A DNA stretch of 64,000 nt from Candidatus Aminicenantota bacterium (GTDB lineage: Bacteria > Acidobacteriota > Aminicenantia > Aminicenantales > Aminicenantaceae). The notes under the pieces are model-generated. The model ran no database searches. It was given only the letters and a program-made list of their open reading frames with translations, and had not been told where the DNA came from. Made by a program: the position numbers and the translations under genes. Shown piece by piece: positions 58,387-64,000 of this stretch (the stretch's first letter is position 1; each line of letters begins with the position of its first letter). The stretch lies in the NCBI GenBank assembly GCA_011772495.1, contig WVZL01000025.1:92108-156107 (forward strand), given 5' to 3'.

Positions 58387-59259
58387 ATGAGATTATCCTT
58401 CTTTAAAGAAAAAGGCTTCAGCTCCGTATTCCTCGTCCTTTTTCTTCTCCTTATGGGCGGGGCCTATGTGGCCACCCAGCTGAAGATCAATCAAATCAGC
58501 CGCCAAAAGATTCCCGGGTCTTCGGTTATCTACATCCCCTCGGGAAAATATTTGAAATACGCTTCCTTCGGCTATTCATCTTTCCTGGCTGACATGATAT
58601 ACATCTGGGCCATCCAGTATTACAGTACCTATACTATTTCGGCTGCAGAGAGATATAAGTATTTAGATCACATATTCTCGATCATCTCTGAACTGGATCC
58701 CCATTACTTAGACCCTTACGATATCGGGGCTTTGATCGCTGTCTATGAAGCCCGTAACCCGGAACTTGGTTTCAAAATTCTGGATCGAGGTTTGGAAAAC
58801 AATCCAGAGCAGTGGATTTTTCCCTTCTCGGCCGGCCACTATGCCCAGCTGGTGAAAAAGGACTTTAAAACTGCTCAGCATTATTACAAGATCGCCATGG
58901 AAATCGAAGGGGCTCCTGAGCATGCCAAAAGGCTATACGCCAATGCTGCCTTCAAAGCCATGGATTTTGAAACCTCCTGGCAGACCTGGCAGGAAGTTTA
59001 CAACACAGCCGAGGATGAGCGCACTAAAAAGATCGCCTCCAATCACCTCTACCAGGTTAAAGCCGGCATAGATATCAAGATGATTCAAGAAGCTATCCAA
59101 GCCTACAAGGCTAGGTATGACCACAATCCCTTGAAACTCAGCCAGCTCGTCAGCACTGGATTCCTGAAATCTCTGCCTAAGGACTTCGATGGAACCGACT
59201 ACCTGTACGATTCTCAGACCGGAGAAGTGAAAGCTCCAACCATCCCATGGAAAAGATAG
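58387..59259 (+). CDS. TPR-like membrane-anchored protein of the pilus operon
   Basis: 290 residues. One N-terminal anchor (about 12-30, VFLVLFLLLMGGAYVATQL). Residues about 95-240 contain helical pairs spaced like TPRs (GFKILDRGLENNPEQWIFPF, DFKTAQHYYKIAMEIEG). The C-terminal 55 residues (YKARYDHNPLKLSQLVSTGF, LPKDFDGTDYLYDSQTGEV) resemble the end of GspG-type pseudopilins, an unusual addition. It starts 4 bp after the permease and its end overlaps pilD by 13 bp. The position fits M. xanthus PilG, of unknown function. Confidence 0.7.
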   Translation: MRLSFFKEKGFSSVFLVLFLLLMGGAYVATQLKINQISRQKIPGSSVIYIPSGKYLKYASFGYSSFLADMIYIWAIQYYSTYTISAAERYKYLDHIFSIISELDPHYLDPYDIGALIAVYEARNPELGFKILDRGLENNPEQWIFPFSAGHYAQLVKKDFKTAQHYYKIAMEIEGAPEHAKRLYANAAFKAMDFETSWQTWQEVYNTAEDERTKKIASNHLYQVKAGIDIKMIQEAIQAYKARYDHNPLKLSQLVSTGFLKSLPKDFDGTDYLYDSQTGEVKAPTIPWKR

Positions 59260-60023
59260 TCATCATCGTGCTCTTCGGTCTTGTCTGGGGCAGCTTTCTC
59301 AATGTTGTCATCTACCGGGTGCCGCAAAGATTAAGCCTATTCCGACCGTCATCATTCTGTCCGGCCTGCCAGAAGAGCATAAAATTCTATGATAACATTC
59401 CCCTGCTTTCTTTTATCATCTTAAGGGGAAAGTGCCGGTTCTGCGGGGAAAAAATTCCCTTCTCCTATCCTCTGGTAGAGTTTCTCACTCCGTTATGCTT
59501 CCTTCTTCTCTATAGCCAGTATTCCTTGAGCTTTCATTTCTTTGCCTCCTGTCTCTTCGTTAGCGCCTTGATAGCTCTTGGTTTCATTGACTTTTATCTT
59601 CAGATCCTTCCTGATGCCATTACTCTTCCCGGAATATTGCTGGGTTTGGTGTATTCTCTATTCCGCTCAGATTTGAACCTGACTCAAGCCCTGGTGGGAG
59701 CTGTGGTGGGAGCAGGTTTTTTGCTCTTTGTCTACGGAGCCTACTATCTCCTGAGAAGGAAAGAAGGATTGGGCATGGGTGATGTGACCATGATCTTGAT
59801 GATAGGTGCCTATTTGGGCTTGCGAGGGACTCTAATGACCATGATCCTGGCTTCTCTCTCCGGCGCCTTAGTGGGTGTTCTCTTCATCCTGTTTAAAAAG
59901 AAAGACCTGCAGTATGCTCTTCCCTTCGGGACATTTTTGGCTCCGGCTGCCTTTGTCTCCCTGCTTTGGGGAGGGCGAATCGTGAGAGCCTACTTGAACC
60001 TGTTTAGAGATCTGGCTCCGTGA
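59247..60023 (+). CDS. pilD: Prepilin peptidase / N-methyltransferase
   Basis: 258 residues, a full-length PilD. N-terminal GSFLNVVIYRVPQ; a four-cysteine zinc site CPACQ...CRFCG in the methyltransferase half; catalytic aspartates in FIDFYLQILPD and GMGDVTMILMIGAYLG; seven to eight membrane helices. It cleaves the leader of type IV prepilins and pseudopilins and methylates the new N-terminus. Last gene of the ABC-TPR-PilD operon; PilX- and PilY1-like genes converge from the other side. Confidence 0.93.
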   Translation: MEKIVIIVLFGLVWGSFLNVVIYRVPQRLSLFRPSSFCPACQKSIKFYDNIPLLSFIILRGKCRFCGEKIPFSYPLVEFLTPLCFLLLYSQYSLSFHFFASCLFVSALIALGFIDFYLQILPDAITLPGILLGLVYSLFRSDLNLTQALVGAVVGAGFLLFVYGAYYLLRRKEGLGMGDVTMILMIGAYLGLRGTLMTMILASLSGALVGVLFILFKKKDLQYALPFGTFLAPAAFVSLLWGGRIVRAYLNLFRDLAP

Positions 60024-60111
60024 ATATCTTTTTTTCTTTCCCCCTGCCTAGCTGACTTTGGCTCGCAGATTTCGATCTATGAATATATTCGGGCTAATGA
60101 TACGTTCTTTT

Positions 60112-61410
60112 CTACTCTCCAGGCTGAATCTTCTCCTGCCAAGACAGGACCGTGTAGAAAGAACCCATGCTGCCAGGAACAATCTCTAAACTGGCCAGGG
60201 CTTCATCATAATGAATATTTGCCTGAGACGTAATGTCCACATATTTACCTATAACAGAACCATAAAAATTAGCGCTGCTGTTGAACACCACGTTAGCTTT
60301 AGGTGAATACACAGCTCCCCAGAAGTCGGAGTTAGAATTCCATTCCATGTCTCCAGTGAAACTGTCAGTGCACAAAAGCAGGAGGCTCGTGGGGTTCATG
60401 GATAAATTATTGATCTGAGTGTTTGACTCCTGGACAAAGCTTCCTCCAAGATACACGGTGAGATTAGCGTCCTCAGCGATCTCCAATTGGGTATTGCTTA
60501 CCATGGAAAATTCGCCGGTTATGTAAAGGATTACCTCAGAGGTGATCGTGACCGTAGAGCTGTTGGAAAGGCGGAAATTGGTGTACTCTCCACTCTCGCT
60601 TATGGTATCGCTGCCTCCGTTATCAAGAATATAATCCCCCATGAAAGTCAAGCCTTCAGGAGGAATGATCAAGGGCATCTCTTTGGGGCTGGACAGCGGC
60701 TGCTTGGCACCCGAGATTATTGAAACAGGCTCTGTGATGATGATATTCTCGGGGACACTTTCCGGTCCGGTAGCCACCCCGCCTAAGATACTGGCGTTGG
60801 CATTCAAGTAAACGCATCCCAGGTGAGTGGCATTGGTCCCTACATTTCCATTCATACTCGGATTTGCAGGATCATAGGGTTCACCGCTTGAATCGTAGCT
60901 GTCTATCCGGGCATTCGAAGCCAGTTCTAGGCCATCTTCTCCAAAAACTCCGTAATCGAACAGGGAAATGGAAACATCATGCCTCTCTAATACGACTCGG
61001 GTTTCCCTGTCCACTGTCAGAGAGCTCAGGTAAAGCACATTGCCCGCAGACTCTACAACAGGAAAATCTTCATCCAGGAGATCAACCTGTATGCCGATGT
61101 CCCCGATGACCTGCCCGTCGTTGGTAGGAAAGGAAGAAATGTTCATCGTCCAAACAGAGCCGCCTCCACTCCAGCTGGTTATGTCTCCATGATTCAGCTC
61201 CCATATGGCTCTTTCCGCGCCAGCCTCGGCTAAAGAGATGGCTGCAGTAGCTTTATGGGATCTGCCAGCCGACTTATTCTCGTTGGAGAGTTGGAACAAA
61301 AGAGGGAAGGCCAGAAGAAGCAAGAAAGCTAAGAAGAAGAGGCCTACCATCAAGATAGAGCCCTGCTCCTGTTTTCTTGTTCTGGAGTGTCTTTCCCCTC
61401 TCTTTTTCAC
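60112..61410 (-). CDS. PilX-like type IV pilus minor pilin / assembly protein
   Basis: 432 residues. A basic start (MKKRGERHSRTRKQEQGSIL) with Gly-Ser before a hydrophobic helix (LMVGLFFLAFLLLLAFPLLF) looks like a prepilin-type N-terminus, although class III-like cleavage is not clear. The large C-terminal part has beta-helical runs (NVGTNATHLGCVYLNANASI, SNTQLEIAEDANLTVYLGG) and repeats of asparagine-rich strands. This fits PilX/DUF7305 proteins, which sit next to PilY1. GTG start at 61410 with GGTGA upstream. Confidence 0.72.
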   Translation of the reverse strand: MKKRGERHSRTRKQEQGSILMVGLFFLAFLLLLAFPLLFQLSNENKSAGRSHKATAAISLAEAGAERAIWELNHGDITSWSGGGSVWTMNISSFPTNDGQVIGDIGIQVDLLDEDFPVVESAGNVLYLSSLTVDRETRVVLERHDVSISLFDYGVFGEDGLELASNARIDSYDSSGEPYDPANPSMNGNVGTNATHLGCVYLNANASILGGVATGPESVPENIIITEPVSIISGAKQPLSSPKEMPLIIPPEGLTFMGDYILDNGGSDTISESGEYTNFRLSNSSTVTITSEVILYITGEFSMVSNTQLEIAEDANLTVYLGGSFVQESNTQINNLSMNPTSLLLLCTDSFTGDMEWNSNSDFWGAVYSPKANVVFNSSANFYGSVIGKYVDITSQANIHYDEALASLEIVPGSMGSFYTVLSWQEKIQPGE

Positions 61411-61597
61411 CTCATCACCTGAATTGTGAAGTTTAAAAAAAATAAATTTATTGCTTTTCTAGGCAGCATAGAGAGAATTTCCGCTCTCTTTTACTTCTTC
61501 CTTTCTCTATCTTTCCCCTCTCCGCTTTCTCTCGAGATCTCAGGTGCCAATAACTTTTCAAATTGTCACAGACGCTTCGAATATCTTCCGTGTTTTC

Positions 61598-64000
61598 TTA
61601 TCTTATAACCCTAAAGATTTCCCTCCAGGATTTGATCTCCAGTATTCCTGCTATCCACTGCTCCAACCGCTGCAGGGTAGAGTCATATTCCTGAATATAG
61701 ACTTCTCTCTTTCTGCCCTGTTGAGTCCTGTCGCTCTCACCCAAAGTGACCGCGGCTCTGGTCTTTATAGCCAGGCTCAGGCCTTCTGTCGGTCCACCGG
61801 CACCTTTGAGCGCAGTTGCACCCACAGCGGCTCCGCCTACGGGCTGGATCCATCTGGCATAAAGTGTCCCCAAACCTTCAATGTTTTCACAGGGATTCAC
61901 AGCTTCAATGCTGCCTTGCAGGGTACTGAAATAGACGATTTTGTCAGCCACTTTAGGGTCAGCCCAAACTTTCTCTCCAAGGAGCAGGTTCCCCTTGTCT
62001 TTCTCGGCAGCTAGACCAAGGGTCGCTTGATCACCAACATACCACTCCACCTCTGGAGTCGTTCCATCCGTAAAAGCAATAAATGAATAGTAAACATCAT
62101 CCGGAGCCCTGTCATCTCCTCCGGTCCCGAAATAAATGTGTGGGACAGCTCCTGTGGCTAGCGGATTCAGCCAAACAGCCGGTTTAGTCATGATAGGATA
62201 ATTATTGGAATCCGTGTAAATAGGTGCGGCGCTCCAGGAACCCGGAGTTACGAGATTAGCGGCTACATTTACTTTCCACAATTGTCCATCTAAATCTCCA
62301 AAATAGACGCTGTTCGCATACCCGTCCGAATCAGTATCGACCAGGGAAGGAGAGCCAGCCAGGGAATTTTTTATGTTCCAACCGTGTGTGAGTTCGGTAT
62401 CAACATCACCGGTATTCTTCTCCCAAATCAATGTTCCTGTTTCTAAATCAAAGGCAGAGAACACATTGCCCTGGCCTCCTGGACCCTTAACATTATCATA
62501 TCCGGATCCGACAAAGCCGGCCCAGGTATCCCCTCCATCTTTGGTAACTTTTCCGATCACAGGAACCGACCAGGTCTCTCCCATTTTATCGTCTGTGAAT
62601 TCCCATAAAGGCTTGGGATTTGAAGGATCAGTGATATCCAGAGCAAAATAGAAGTTGCCTGATTTTCCTCCTGCCAGAGTGCTTCCCTGGCCTCGGCCTT
62701 GACCGCAAACGAGAATCGTGATCCATTCTTTGGTTGAATCTCCGTCAGCGTCTATGTAGACATCCTCCACCACCGGGCTGCTATCTATGTAAGCCCTCCT
62801 GATAAAGACTCGGTCTCCAGTGCTCTGATCCACAGCCCACTGGTCTCTGAGCATAGGAAGAAGATTGTAGGGGATATAGGCCCAAAGCTCCTCTCCAGTG
62901 GTCACATCAAAACAGTGAATCATTCCTTCATTAGCGCCTACATAGAGGACTTTTTGCCTGTCTTTCCAGGTTTCCTTGAAAGTGATATATCCGCTTCCTT
63001 TGAGAGCGTCGGTTCCGCTCGGAGGCCCGACGACAACAGGATTGGAATGGTTGATGTCTCCCAGTTTCCAGCTCCGGCCTTCTCCCCTCACAAAACTAAG
63101 CAATCCCGAATTATCGGCGTTAAAATCCTGTAAATAATCATCCAGGGTATCTATATTGGCCAGCGTAAAATCCCACCTTACTAATCCCGAGCCCTCATCA
63201 ATGGCGGTGTAGATGACTCGGCTGGCTGCTGCCCGGGCAACCAGGAGCTCACCAGCATCCCAAAAAATTTCAACTCCCTCGGGAATAATCTCTCTTTGAC
63301 CGGGCTGGGCTGCATCAGGGCGAGTGACCGTTTTCAGGATTGATTCCGCTGTTTGTTCAAAGCCCATGGTGGTGACATCATAGGCCCTGAGATATCCCTT
63401 CCAGCCTGGGAAGATAAAGCTGCCGGCGATAATAATATTTTTATTCTCTGCTCCTTCTACGATACTCGTGGCCACCGAGGTCCGGGAATATTCTCGCTGA
63501 TCAACATAGGTGATCGTGAATTCAATCTCATCAATCTTGGGAGTATCGTAAGATGCTCCTTCGTACTCCTCCATCACGTCCTCTTCGGCGGTCAAGACGG
63601 CTTTCCACCTCAGCTGGGAGCCGAAGTGAGTGAAGGAATGAGGATCAGGGAGGTTGGGGTCGGCATAATTTTTAATATCTGTGCCCTCCCAAGCCACGTA
63701 AAACTCCCAGTTTATTCCATCATTGCTGACCCAGAGTTCCACTCGACAGCCGGAGGAATCTCCGAGGACGCTCTGTTTCATCTGAGTAATCTGAACCGTG
63801 GTCACGGCATGCATAGTTGGATCAAGGCTGGTTATGACATCTTTCGAGATTCCTTCACCCTCAAGGTTATAAACAGGAGCCACATCATTCCGGAAGAGAT
63901 AATACTTTTCGGAATGGTTACCGTCAGCCATCAGAAAATCCATGTCTCCATCCATGTCAAAATCAAAGACTTCACCCATATCGAAATCAAAGACATAATC
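61598..64000 (-). CDS. PilY1-like tip adhesin, N-terminus outside the window
   Basis: At least 800 residues, open to the right edge (the in-frame ATG at 63979 is internal: DYVFDFD precedes it). The C-terminal PilC/PilY1 propeller is clear: VLYVGANEGMIHCFDVTTGEE, ILVCGQGRGQGSTLAGGKSG, VGSGYDN and DTDSDGYANSVYFGDLDGQL, where DxDxDG is the calcium-binding loop. N-terminal part VFDFDMDGDMDFLMADGNHS is an FG-GAP-like repeat. PilY1 sits at the pilus tip, with adhesin and mechanosensor roles in Pseudomonas. Adjacent to the PilX-like gene on the same strand (188-bp gap). Confidence 0.86.
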   Translation of the reverse strand, partial: DYVFDFDMGEVFDFDMDGDMDFLMADGNHSEKYYLFRNDVAPVYNLEGEGISKDVITSLDPTMHAVTTVQITQMKQSVLGDSSGCRVELWVSNDGINWEFYVAWEGTDIKNYADPNLPDPHSFTHFGSQLRWKAVLTAEEDVMEEYEGASYDTPKIDEIEFTITYVDQREYSRTSVATSIVEGAENKNIIIAGSFIFPGWKGYLRAYDVTTMGFEQTAESILKTVTRPDAAQPGQREIIPEGVEIFWDAGELLVARAAASRVIYTAIDEGSGLVRWDFTLANIDTLDDYLQDFNADNSGLLSFVRGEGRSWKLGDINHSNPVVVGPPSGTDALKGSGYITFKETWKDRQKVLYVGANEGMIHCFDVTTGEELWAYIPYNLLPMLRDQWAVDQSTGDRVFIRRAYIDSSPVVEDVYIDADGDSTKEWITILVCGQGRGQGSTLAGGKSGNFYFALDITDPSNPKPLWEFTDDKMGETWSVPVIGKVTKDGGDTWAGFVGSGYDNVKGPGGQGNVFSAFDLETGTLIWEKNTGDVDTELTHGWNIKNSLAGSPSLVDTDSDGYANSVYFGDLDGQLWKVNVAANLVTPGSWSAAPIYTDSNNYPIMTKPAVWLNPLATGAVPHIYFGTGGDDRAPDDVYYSFIAFTDGTTPEVEWYVGDQATLGLAAEKDKGNLLLGEKVWADPKVADKIVYFSTLQGSIEAVNPCENIEGLGTLYARWIQPVGGAAVGATALKGAGGPTEGLSLAIKTRAAVTLGESDRTQQGRKREVYIQEYDSTLQRLEQWIAGILEIKSWREIFRVIR

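Noticed and set aside
1-64000. tRNA, rRNA or tmRNA genes
   Set aside because: No cloverleaf or GTTCGA-type T-loop pattern was seen in any intergenic region; a tRNAscan or Infernal run would decide.

Overview
The window looks like a chromosomal segment of an uncultured, anaerobic, Gram-negative, peptide-degrading bacterium. I would place it near candidate phylum Aminicenantes or a related Acidobacteriota-like lineage. That placement is an inference from gene content: many exported peptidases (M28, M19, M20, M64, S49 and an archaemetzincin), DUF5916 and FadL-type outer-membrane proteins, a class III ribonucleotide reductase, type IV pilus parts and moderate GC. No rRNA, tRNA or CRISPR array was seen.

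Layout. 1-2.3 kb: a poly-gamma-glutamate-type cluster (PgsB, PgsC and a PgsW-like protein, the last cut by the window edge). 2.4-8.1 kb: exported M28 peptidase, exported metallo-beta-lactamase-fold protein and a DUF5916 outer-membrane protein. 8.3-14.5 kb: Tag glycosylase, exported archaemetzincin, DUF488, radical SAM protein, exported SnoaL-nitroreductase fusion and a transglutaminase-like protein. 14.6-20.4 kb: a signalling block made of a lone receiver, a 73-aa protein and a Fis-like HTH protein, then a peptide-binding protein with a histidine kinase and an NtrC-type activator. 20.5-33.7 kb: mostly housekeeping and exported hydrolases. 33.9-37.6 kb: an anaerobic dNTP operon (NrdD, glutaredoxin-like protein, NrdG, dUTPase) behind paired NrdR-like boxes. 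37.7-53.1 kb: mixed genes including a large FecR/DUF6600 protein with a Ser/Arg-rich tail, FadL, a free methionine sulfoxide reductase and an arginase-M64-M20 operon. 53.3-54.9 kb: an accessory stretch with an ATC-hydrolase-like gene, an IS1380 transposase remnant and a MITE-like element. 56.7-64 kb: type IV pilus genes (PilH/PilI-like ABC transporter, TPR protein, prepilin peptidase PilD, PilX-like and PilY1-like).

The most interesting signal is a scattered sigma-54 regulon. Six sites with the exact GG-N10-GC spacing lie just upstream of genes. They precede the radical SAM gene, the exported nitroreductase, the receiver operon, the binding protein/kinase/NtrC operon itself, the Ser/Arg-rich surface protein and the ATC-hydrolase-like protein. 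Five of the six also carry, about 40-105 bp further upstream, the same palindrome-like element (consensus TGTAAA-N5-TTTACA), which suits an enhancer site. I infer an autoregulated circuit in which a periplasmic peptide-binding protein without a permease feeds a kinase and an NtrC activator, which then drives several unlinked operons.
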